Positions 1-6,804 of a DNA stretch of 64,000 bases are shown here, in pieces. This stretch comes from Breoghania sp. (lineage in GTDB: Bacteria; Pseudomonadota; Alphaproteobacteria; Rhizobiales; Stappiaceae), in contig NZ_OY771475.1 of the NCBI RefSeq assembly GCF_963674635.1, positions 2,542,001 through 2,606,000 of the forward strand. Reading direction: 5' to 3'. The notes below the pieces were generated by a model, which ran no database searches, was not told the origin of the DNA, and worked only from the letters and a program-made list of their open reading frames with translations. Both the position numbers and the translations under genes were made by a program. How positions within the stretch are numbered: the first letter of the stretch is position 1; the number at the start of each line of letters is the position of its first letter.

Positions 1-420
1 CATGCGGTGACTGGGAGACGAGATGCCGAGACTGCCCGGACCAATGAGGCGAAGATTGTAAGGGCGCGCGGCGTCCAGCATGGCTTGCAACGTTTCCGAC
101 GGCCACACCTCGAAACCGGACGCGATCATTACCGCTGCGCGCGTGCCTCCGGCTCCCAGCCTTGCGATGGTCTCCACGGCGTGGTCCGGCCCGCAGGCCA
201 GCACCGCCAAATCTGGCATCTGGCCCATGTCGTCCAGACTGTCCGCCTCGGAAAACGCGCCATGTGTGTCGTGAAAGCCAACAAGCGTCGTCGGCGAGAG
301 ATATCCGCTGTCGGCCATGCGCTCCAGCAGAGAACTCAGCTCGTCTTCGCCCAAATAATTGGGGCCGATCAGCGCGATCGATTTGGGCTTGAGCAATCCG
401 TCAAGGTTGATGATGGTCAT
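1..420 (-). CDS. ADP-forming acyl-CoA synthetase, CoA-binding domain (5' part only)
   Basis: The frame opens at ATG 420 on the minus strand and runs off the left edge, giving the first 140 residues. It begins MTIINLDGLLKPKSIALIG and later reads RLIGPGSLGI, the pattern of the CoA-binding Rossmann domain of ADP-forming acetyl/acyl-CoA synthetases, which is also found in Pat-type protein acetyltransferase fusions. The first glycine-rich strand lies near residues 14-20 and the PGSLGI loop near 128-133. The rest of the enzyme (CoA ligase, ATP-grasp, possibly GNAT domain) is outside the window, so the exact activity, acyl-CoA synthesis or protein acylation, cannot be decided. It lies downstream of the stress-protein gene on the same strand, behind a terminator, so it is probably transcribed separately. 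Confidence 0.75.
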   Translation of the reverse strand, partial: MTIINLDGLLKPKSIALIGPNYLGEDELSSLLERMADSGYLSPTTLVGFHDTHGAFSEADSLDDMGQMPDLAVLACGPDHAVETIARLGAGGTRAAVMIASGFEVWPSETLQAMLDAARPYNLRLIGPGSLGISSPSHRM

Positions 421-709
421 GATGGGGTGTGGGACAGCGGTCTTGCGGTTGTTATGGAAGTTCGAGGCGTATTCCCGCTCGCGCGACAAACCGGGAGAGC
501 GGGCTTTTATCTGGTTTACAACGTACACAAACATACTTGCGCCGGAGGAAGGCCGCCCTTCAACCAGTTTTTCATGATGCGCAGGCTCCGCCGAACTCGC
601 AACTGCAAAAGTCCCTACGAAAGATCAACTTGTGGACGGCATGGGCACGCAGCCCGTGATTGCATTCCCGTTTCCCCCGGCAGATGAGCGACATCGGCTC
701 ATTGTGCGC
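421..709. other. gene-free stretch upstream of the acyl-CoA synthetase
   Basis: About 290 bases between the start of the acyl-CoA synthetase and the terminator of the stress-protein gene. It should hold the promoter of the acyl-CoA synthetase on the minus strand. I see no convincing small gene. Open frames here on the plus strand lack recognisable sequence and overlap the real minus-strand gene. Confidence 0.5.
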
Positions 710-764
710 CGAAAACAAAACAGCCCGCAGAAACGAAACGGACTGTCCGTTCATTTCTGCGGGC
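710..764 (-). terminator. Rho-independent terminator of the usp gene
   Basis: Inverted repeat with arms GCCCGCAGAAA (723-733) and TTTCTGCGGGC (754-764). The interior also pairs (CGGAC with GTCCG). On the minus strand the stem is followed by TGTTTTGTTTT. It lies about 50 bases beyond the usp stop codon, the expected place. Confidence 0.85.
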
Positions 765-814
765 CGCCATTTTCTCATCCCCTCCCATCGCATGAGAGAG
801 GAGGATCCGTCTCG

Positions 815-1645
815 TTAGTGAGCCATGACAACCGGCACGGTCATCGACTTCAGCATTCCATAGGTCGCGCCGCCCAGAACGAATTCTCGCATGCGCGAGT
901 GGCCGTAGCCACCCATGACGACCATGTCGATGCCGTTGTCCGACACATAGTTGAGAAGCGCATCGGAAACGGAGGTTTCCGGCGAAGAGACCATCTCCAA
1001 CGTGACGTTAAGGCCGTGCCGCGCCATGTAGGTCGCGACCTCTGCGCCCGGCTCTCCCGTCTTGATCTGGCCACGATCGACCATGACGACGGTGATCTTG
1101 CCGGCAAGCTTGAGCAGCGGCATTGCAGCGCGGATCGCGCGCACGGCCGTGGCGCTGCCGTCCCATGCAACCATCACATTGTCGGTCGCCAGCTTCGGCT
1201 TTCCCGCATAGGGCACGATCATGATCGGCACACCGGAATCGAACAGCGCCGCCTCGATCAGCACCTCGCCGATCGCATCTCCACGCTCTGAATCATACTG
1301 GCCGATGACGATGAGATCCGACAGGCGGCACTGCGCGATGAAGGGATCGGCGGCGCCGCCACCGGCCATCTGCACGACCCGGCTTTCAAAACGCACGTCA
1401 TTTCGCTCCGCAATCCCCTCGAATTCCTTCAGAGCGGCCCTGGCGTCGTCCTGTGACTGCTTGCGCGCCTGCTCCAGATAGTCCGCAGGCATGGGCGCGA
1501 TCAGGTAGCCTGGCATGACCGGATTGTAGGCGAGTGACACGCCAGTCACATGCGCTTCCGTCTTCGACGCCAGGTCAACCGCAACGCTCATCGCATTCTT
1601 GGGACCATGCAGGTCAACAAGAGCAGTAATGTCTTTCAGTGCCAT
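815..1645 (-). CDS. tandem universal stress protein (UspA family)
   Basis: 276 residues, the length of a two-domain Usp protein. The C-terminal half ends with the ATP-binding signature G-x2-G-x9-G-T (GGYGHSRMREFVLGGAT, about residues 245-261) and the usual MTVPVVMAH tail. The N-terminal half (residues 1-140) has the Usp fold pattern but not the full nucleotide motif. Such proteins are cytoplasmic and support survival under stress, often oxygen limitation. ATG 1645 is preceded by an AGGAGG-like site (GAGGTAAAAGATC). It is a single-gene unit: terminator downstream, own control region upstream with an FNR/FixK-like box about 90 bases before the start. The ligand and exact stress are not visible. 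Confidence 0.9.
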   Translation of the reverse strand: MALKDITALVDLHGPKNAMSVAVDLASKTEAHVTGVSLAYNPVMPGYLIAPMPADYLEQARKQSQDDARAALKEFEGIAERNDVRFESRVVQMAGGGAADPFIAQCRLSDLIVIGQYDSERGDAIGEVLIEAALFDSGVPIMIVPYAGKPKLATDNVMVAWDGSATAVRAIRAAMPLLKLAGKITVVMVDRGQIKTGEPGAEVATYMARHGLNVTLEMVSSPETSVSDALLNYVSDNGIDMVVMGGYGHSRMREFVLGGATYGMLKSMTVPVVMAH

Positions 1646-2039
1646 GATCTTTTACCTCCTCGACCATAAGGGCGCGCCATGGCGTCGCCCTCAGGCAGCT
1701 CAACTGTGCATCCCGTTGACACCCCCCACATTGACCGTGATCAATTGGCAGACACAGCGATGTGAAGCGGCATAATGGGAGCGTCAGGTAAGCATGTCGA
1801 ATCGCGTGACGTAAACGCCTCATGCTGGCTCGCCTCATTGAAGGACCCGATGGGCGCGGACTGGCGCCCCGGTGCCTGAAGATGCGAGAAAGGCTTGAAA
1901 GGACAAGGGGATAGGTGGCATACACCGCCTTATGGGCCGCGTTGCCGGCTGAAGTACACTTCTTCAGTTTCCCGCGGTTTTCCGGCCTTTGACGCGACCG
2001 GACGGTTGCTCCGCTTTTTTTACGAAGGGATGCTCGATC
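1646..2039. other. divergent control region between usp and xseA
   Basis: 394 bases separating two divergent genes. It holds the FNR-like site described separately and must contain both promoters. Open frames crossing it on either strand have no recognisable composition and I treat them as chance. Confidence 0.6.
1731..1744. promoter_or_regulatory. FNR/FixK-type box upstream of usp
   Basis: TTGACCGTGATCAA matches the CRP/FNR-family half-site pattern TTGA-N6-TCAA, and 9 of 10 defined positions of TTGAT-N4-ATCAA. It lies 86-99 bases upstream of the usp start codon. Anaerobic or microaerobic control of Usp proteins by FNR-type regulators is well known, so the placement is plausible. The factor itself is not in the window. 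Confidence 0.6.
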
Positions 2040-3500
2040 TTGAGCGAAGTACGCACCAATGCCGCGGAGTTCACCGTCACGGAGATTTCCGGCGCGATCA
2101 AACGCACCGTGGAAGACACGTTCGGCTATGTGCGTGTGCGTGGCGAGATCTCCGGCTATCGTGGTCCGCACTCCTCCGGCCACTGCTATTTCGCGCTGAA
2201 GGATGAAAAAGCACGGATTGAGGCCGTGATCTGGCGCGGGGCCTTTTCCAAACTCAAGTTCCGCCCGGAGGAGGGCCTTGAGGTCATTGCCACTGGCCGC
2301 ATCACCACCTTCCCCGGCTCCTCCAAATACCAGATCGTCATCGACAGTCTTGAGCCTGCGGGCGTCGGCGCGCTCATGGCGCTACTGGAAGAGCGGCGCA
2401 GAAAGCTCACGGCGGAAGGTCTGTTCGATGCGACCCGCAAGCGCCCCCTCCCCTTTCTCCCGCGGGTCATCGGCGTCGTGACCTCGCCGACGGGAGCCGT
2501 GATCCGCGACATCCTTCACAGGATCAATGACCGCTTCCCGCTGCACGTCCTTGTCTGGCCGGTGCGTGTTCAGGGCGACACCTGTGGCCAGGAAGTGGCA
2601 GAGGGCATTCGCGGCTTCAACGCCCTTCAGCCCGGAGGCGCGATCCCGCGGCCCGATGTGCTCATCGTTGCACGCGGCGGCGGTTCGCTTGAGGACCTGT
2701 GGGGCTTCAACGACGAGGTGGTAGTGCGCGCGGCGGCAGAAAGCGCCATTCCGCTCATCTCCGCCGTGGGCCATGAGACCGACTGGACGCTGATCGATCA
2801 CGCCGCCGATGTTCGCGCACCGACGCCGACGGGGGCTGCGGAAATCGCCGTGCCTGTAAAGGCGGACCTCCTTGCAACCGTCGACGACCTCGCCCGCCGT
2901 AACCGGACGGGTCTCCTGCGCCTCATTCAGGGTCGACGCACGGAACTCAGGGCGGCGGCCGCAAGCCTGCCGCGCGATCTGATCGCACTTCCCCGCCAGC
3001 GCTTCGACATGGTGGCAGGCGCGCTGGGTCAGGCGCTGCGCACCAACACCGCCACCCATCGCGGACGACTTCAGACAGTGGGCGGCCGGCTTCAGCCGGG
3101 CATGCTGCAGCAGGGCATCCGGGTCGGGCGCGAACGGCTTGTCGGCCTTTCACAGCGAAGCGGCCGCGCCTTCGACGTCACCGCTCAACGACAGCGTGCA
3201 AGGCTCGACGGGTTGGCACAGATGCTGGATGCGCTCTCCTACAAGAGCGTTCTGAACCGCGGCTATGCGGTGGTGCGCGACGCGGAAGGCACGCCCCTGC
3301 CGCGCGCCAGGCTCGTTTCACCCGGCATGACGCTTCAGATCGAGTTTGCCGACGGTCGCGTTCAGCTCGGCGGGATCGATGACGGTTCCGCCACAGGCGC
3401 ACCAAATGCTGCACCGACGGAACCCGCCCGCGCCCAACGCAAGCCGACGAAGCGCAAGAACGCCCCCAAAGGTGCGCCTGAGCAGGGCGATCTCTTTTGA
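2040..3500 (+). CDS. xseA: exodeoxyribonuclease VII large subunit
   Basis: Large subunit of exonuclease VII, which with XseB degrades single-stranded DNA to oligonucleotides in the cytoplasm. The N-terminal OB-fold reads [29 protein letters not shown] and [12 protein letters not shown] (about residues 9-55). The catalytic core has [17 protein letters not shown] and [13 protein letters not shown] (about 210-265), both typical of XseA. A coiled helical region follows, then NRGYAVVRD near residue 400. The C-terminal 40 residues are a basic, low-complexity linker ending in EQGDLF. I chose TTG 2040 because AAGGGA lies nine bases upstream and family members start close to FTVTE. An in-frame TTG at 1989 would add 17 unsupported residues. 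No xseB is adjacent. About 486 residues. Confidence 0.95.
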   Translation: MSEVRTNAAEFTVTEISGAIKRTVEDTFGYVRVRGEISGYRGPHSSGHCYFALKDEKARIEAVIWRGAFSKLKFRPEEGLEVIATGRITTFPGSSKYQIVIDSLEPAGVGALMALLEERRRKLTAEGLFDATRKRPLPFLPRVIGVVTSPTGAVIRDILHRINDRFPLHVLVWPVRVQGDTCGQEVAEGIRGFNALQPGGAIPRPDVLIVARGGGSLEDLWGFNDEVVVRAAAESAIPLISAVGHETDWTLIDHAADVRAPTPTGAAEIAVPVKADLLATVDDLARRNRTGLLRLIQGRRTELRAAAASLPRDLIALPRQRFDMVAGALGQALRTNTATHRGRLQTVGGRLQPGMLQQGIRVGRERLVGLSQRSGRAFDVTAQRQRARLDGLAQMLDALSYKSVLNRGYAVVRDAEGTPLPRARLVSPGMTLQIEFADGRVQLGGIDDGSATGAPNAAPTEPARAQRKPTKRKNAPKGAPEQGDLF

Positions 3501-3533
3501 ACGATCGGGATCTGGAACATCCCGATCGTTCAA
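3497..3533 (+). terminator. 15-bp inverted repeat across the xseA stop codon
   Basis: Arms TTGAACGATCGGGAT (3497-3511) and ATCCCGATCGTTCAA (3519-3533) are perfectly complementary with a seven-base loop. The left arm includes the TGA stop. No U-tract follows, so this may be an mRNA 3' stabilising stem or a factor-assisted terminator rather than a classical intrinsic one. Confidence 0.6.
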
Positions 3534-3623
3534 GACAGGCGTGCGTGCGACGAGGAAGCATCCCTCTGCGCCACAATCGCTCCACTTAAATCTCGCGCCC
3601 TAATTAAATCTTGAGCCTGATAG

Positions 3624-3640
3624 TTTAGAATTATTCTAAC
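3624..3640. promoter_or_regulatory. Irr-type iron control element (ICE box)
   Basis: TTTAGAATTATTCTAAC has inverted half-sites TTAGAA and TTCTAA separated by three bases within an AT-rich stretch. This fits the ICE motif (TTTAGAA-N3-TTCTAAA) bound by Irr in Rhizobiales and Rhodobacterales. It lies upstream of a ferric-iron ABC transporter, which fits its function. The only mismatch to the extended motif is the last base. Confidence 0.7.
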
Positions 3641-3703
3641 ATATTGTAATATATAGTAAAATCGTTGACTGCGGGGTTCAATTGGATAAACTGCCGCACC
3701 ACT

Positions 3704-3874
3704 CGGGAGGGTGACTTCCCGGGCGTTCCAAGCGCTTTCGGTGTGTACGATCCGCAGTTATCCGAGCCGAACACCCGAGAGCATCCGCACGACGATTTGC
3801 CCGCTCAAGCGCAAGTGCCGACCGACGGGTCCGGCGGCGGGCAAACCCCAAAACGGCAGACCTTGACCCTGCCG
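3704..3874 (+). promoter_or_regulatory. possible structured 5' leader of the iron transporter mRNA
   Basis: Three successive hairpins can be drawn: CGGGAGG/CTTCCCG with a GTGA tetraloop (3704-3721), TTTGCCCGC (3796-3804) with GCGGGCAAA (3837-3845), and CGGCAG (3854-3859) with CTGCCG (3869-3874). The last ends four bases before the GGAGG ribosome-binding site. I recognise no known riboswitch class. Confidence 0.35.
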
Positions 3875-3888
3875 CCCGGAGGATGCAC

Positions 3889-4992
3889 ATGCTGAATTTC
3901 GATCGCTCTGGCAGTCTTGCCACCGCGGCGCGGCGCCTGTTTTCGACACGCGCCCTTTCTGCTTCCTGTTTGACACTCAGCCTCGCGCTCGTCGCGGGCA
4001 GCCTCGGCACAACGACGGCGAAGGCCGACGGTGAGGTCAATATCTATTCCTACCGCCAGCCCTACCTGATCCAGCCAATGCTCGACCGCTTCACGCAAGA
4101 GACCGGCATCAAGACCAATATCGTCTATGCCTCCAAGGGGCTGGGCGAACGCATCCGCGCGGAGGGCACCAACTCGCCGGCCGACATCATGCTGACGGTC
4201 GATATCGGACGGCTTGAGCGGTCCAAGGAACTGGATTTCGCGGCCCCCCTCGATAGCGGGACGATCGAGGCCAACATCCCGGAGAACTTCCGCGATCCCG
4301 ACAATCGCTGGTTCGGCCTGACGGGCCGTGCGCGCGTCGTTTACGCGTCACGCGAGCGCGTTTCGCAGGACAATATCACCTATGCAGAGCTTGCCGATCC
4401 AAAGTGGAAAGGCCGCCTTTGCACCCGATCGGGCCAGCACGATTACACGATCGGACTGATCGCCTCGATCATCGCCCATGAGGGGCGTGAAAAAGCAAAG
4501 GCGTGGCTTTCGGCGGTAAAGGAAAACCTTGCGCGCAAGCCGACCGGCAACGACCGGGCCCAGGTTCAGGCCATCTATGCAGGCGAATGCGACATCGCAT
4601 TGGGCAACACCTACTACATGGGCAAGATGCTCACCAACGACAAGGAACCGGAACAGGAGACCTGGGCCCGTTCGGTGAAGATCCTCTTCCCCAACGCCGA
4701 GGAACGCGGCAGCCACGTCAACATCTCCGGCATGGTGCTGACCAAGCACGCGCCGAACCGCGAGAACGCGGTGAAGCTCATGGAGTTCCTCACCTCGGAC
4801 GAGGCGCAAGGGCTCTATGCGGAAATCAATTTCGAATATCCGCTGAACCCGCATGTCCAGCCGTCGGAGCTGGTCTCCTCCTGGGGCAAGCTTCATCCCG
4901 ACAGCCTTCCGCTGATCGAGATCGCAAGGCACCGTCAGGAAGCCAGCGAACTCGTCGATGAAGTCGCCTTCGACGACGGGCCTTCCAGCTAG
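3889..4992 (+). CDS. Fe(III) ABC transporter substrate-binding protein (FbpA/FutA type)
   Basis: Periplasmic ferric-iron binding protein, about 367 residues. It opens with a signal peptide (basic start, hydrophobic SCLTLSLALVAGSLG, cleavage expected after TTTAKA near residue 43). The mature protein begins DGEVNIYSYRQPYLIQPMLDRF, as in FbpA/FutA proteins. The iron-binding tyrosine pair is visible in GNTYYMGKML, and ADIMLTVDIGRLER is also typical. I prefer ATG 3889: GGAGG at 3878-3882 is six bases before it, whereas ATG 3883 abuts the site. The permease gene follows after about 40 bases. Regulation by iron through Irr is suggested by the ICE box. Substrate is inferred from family, and a related cation cannot be excluded. 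Confidence 0.9.
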   Translation: MLNFDRSGSLATAARRLFSTRALSASCLTLSLALVAGSLGTTTAKADGEVNIYSYRQPYLIQPMLDRFTQETGIKTNIVYASKGLGERIRAEGTNSPADIMLTVDIGRLERSKELDFAAPLDSGTIEANIPENFRDPDNRWFGLTGRARVVYASRERVSQDNITYAELADPKWKGRLCTRSGQHDYTIGLIASIIAHEGREKAKAWLSAVKENLARKPTGNDRAQVQAIYAGECDIALGNTYYMGKMLTNDKEPEQETWARSVKILFPNAEERGSHVNISGMVLTKHAPNRENAVKLMEFLTSDEAQGLYAEINFEYPLNPHVQPSELVSSWGKLHPDSLPLIEIARHRQEASELVDEVAFDDGPSS

Positions 4993-5033
4993 GCAAAGCC
5001 CGTAAGCCGGTGGGCAAGGGAGAGCGGTTCACA

Positions 5034-6776
5034 ATGAGCATGGGGGCGGCGTCGCAGGCCGACGCCCAAATCGAAAATGGCCCGGGCATGGCAGGCCAGA
5101 GCGTCAGCGGTCAGGCCGCAGGGCGCGGCTGGCTGGTGACCATCCTGTTCGTTGCCGCCCTCGTCCTCGCCCCCATCGGATCGCTGTTCTTCATTGCGCT
5201 GGGCCCGGCGGAAGGTGTCTGGCACCATCTGGCGACGACCGTGCTGCCACGCGCCGTCGCCACCACCGCCTGGCTCATGCTGGGCGTCGGCATCCTGACG
5301 GCGCTTGTGGGGGTCGGCACCGCGTGGCTCGTCACCATGTGCCGGTTCCCCGGCCGCGGCTTCTTCGACTGGGCGCTGCTGGTGCCCCTCGCAGTCCCCA
5401 CCTATATCGTCGCCTACGCCTATGTGGACATCCTGAACTACACAGGCCCCGTGCAGAGCGCGCTGCGCGCGATCTTTGGCTTCCAGACCTCGCGGGACTA
5501 CTGGTTTCCTGAAATCCGCTCCCTTCCAGGCGCCATCTTTGTCATGTCGATGGTGCTCTATCCATATGTGTATCTGACTGCCCGCGCGAGCTTCCTGATG
5601 CAGTCGACCTGCGTGCTCGATGTATCCCGCACACTGGGCTCCGGGCCCTGGCGCGTCTTCTTCCGCGTGGCGCTTCCCATGGCGCGCCCCGCCATCGCCG
5701 TCGGCGTTTCGCTGGCACTGATGGAATGCCTCAACGACATCGGAGCCGTGGAGTTTTTCGGCGTCAAGACACTGACCTTCTCCGTCTATGACACGTGGCT
5801 CAATCGAGGCTCCCTGCCTGGGGCTGCCCAGATCGCCTGCGCCATGCTCGTCGCCGTGTTCGCGTTGTTGTGGGTGGAAAGATACGGGCGGCGCAATCAG
5901 CGCTTCCACCATTCCTCATCGCGTTACCGCGCACTGCCTGGCTACCACCTTTCCCCCTACCAGGCAGCCGGCGCGATGGTCGCCTGCGCGCTTCCAGTCC
6001 TTCTCGGCTTTATCGCCCCGTCGCTCTTGCTCGCGGATTTCGCGAGCCGGCGCCTGGAAGATCTCTCCAGTCCCGATTTTCTGGCTGCGGCGACCAATTC
6101 CCTCACACTGGCGAGCGTGGCCGCCCTCATCACAGTGGGTATTGGCGTCGTGATCGCCTATGGCCAACGGGTTCGCCGGTCCGCGCTTTTGCAGGCGGTC
6201 GCGCGGGTCGCCGCCATAGGTTATGCGGTGCCCGGCACCATTCTGGCCGTCGGCATCCTCGTGCCCCTTGCCGCTTTCGACAATATGGTCGACGGCTTCG
6301 CCCGCGAGACATTCGGCTTTGCAACAGGCCTGCTCTTCACCGGCTCTGGCGCGGCCCTGGTCTATGCCTATTCCACGCGCTTTCTGGCTGCCGCCAGCGG
6401 CTCCATCGAGGCGGGCCTTGCCAAGGTCTCGCCCCATCTGGACATGGCCGCCCGCACACTCGGGCGCACCTCGCTCAGAACGCTGATTGAAGTCGACCTG
6501 CCGATCATCCGCCCGATCCTGCTGTCGGCAGCACTTCTGGTCTTCGTGGATTGCATGAAGGAACTGCCGGCAACGATCCTCTTGCGTCCCTTCAATTTCG
6601 AGACACTGTCCACCGTGGTCTATGCGGCGGCCTCGCACGAAGTGTTCGAGGATGCCTCGCTGCCTGCCCTTGCAATCGTCCTGACAGGCCTTATCCCGGT
6701 GATGTTGCTGGCGCGCACCAGCCGGGCGACTTTCCGCACCCGTTCTTCTGACAGGCAACCTTTGTTCGACAGATAA
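5034..6776 (+). CDS. Fe(III) ABC transporter permease (FbpB type, fused double permease)
   Basis: Inner-membrane permease of about 580 residues with two binding-protein-dependent transport domains in one chain, as in FbpB/SfuB. About a dozen hydrophobic segments are visible, from GWLVTILFVAALVLAPIGSLF to PALAIVLTGLIPVMLLA. EAA-type loops are seen in SRTLGSGPWRVFFRVALPMARPAI and ARTLGRTSLRTLIEVDLPIIRPIL. ATG 5034 follows AAGGGAGAG with good spacing, and an in-frame GTG at 5010 is less likely. It forms an operon with the binding protein. No ATPase gene follows: the next gene is convergent, so the ATPase must be encoded elsewhere. Confidence 0.92.
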   Translation: MSMGAASQADAQIENGPGMAGQSVSGQAAGRGWLVTILFVAALVLAPIGSLFFIALGPAEGVWHHLATTVLPRAVATTAWLMLGVGILTALVGVGTAWLVTMCRFPGRGFFDWALLVPLAVPTYIVAYAYVDILNYTGPVQSALRAIFGFQTSRDYWFPEIRSLPGAIFVMSMVLYPYVYLTARASFLMQSTCVLDVSRTLGSGPWRVFFRVALPMARPAIAVGVSLALMECLNDIGAVEFFGVKTLTFSVYDTWLNRGSLPGAAQIACAMLVAVFALLWVERYGRRNQRFHHSSSRYRALPGYHLSPYQAAGAMVACALPVLLGFIAPSLLLADFASRRLEDLSSPDFLAAATNSLTLASVAALITVGIGVVIAYGQRVRRSALLQAVARVAAIGYAVPGTILAVGILVPLAAFDNMVDGFARETFGFATGLLFTGSGAALVYAYSTRFLAAASGSIEAGLAKVSPHLDMAARTLGRTSLRTLIEVDLPIIRPILLSAALLVFVDCMKELPATILLRPFNFETLSTVVYAAASHEVFEDASLPALAIVLTGLIPVMLLARTSRATFRTRSSDRQPLFDR

Positions 6777-6804
6777 AAGCAGTGGCCCGGCTGCGCCAGG
6801 TCAG

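Larger units (their letters stand above)
3534..3888. other. AT-rich control region and long leader of the iron transporter
   Basis: No gene is supported here. The first part (3590-3665) is strikingly AT-rich for this genome and contains the ICE box. The rest (about 3700-3880) has several inverted repeats that could fold in the mRNA leader. Both are listed separately. Confidence 0.6.

Noticed and set aside
1614..2183. A 189-codon frame on the minus strand across the usp-xseA control region
   Set aside because: It overlaps both genes out of frame and has no recognisable protein sequence.
3665..3895. A possible leader peptide frame before the iron transporter
   Set aside because: It begins at TTG without a ribosome-binding site and its sequence looks random. 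The region is better explained as an untranslated leader.
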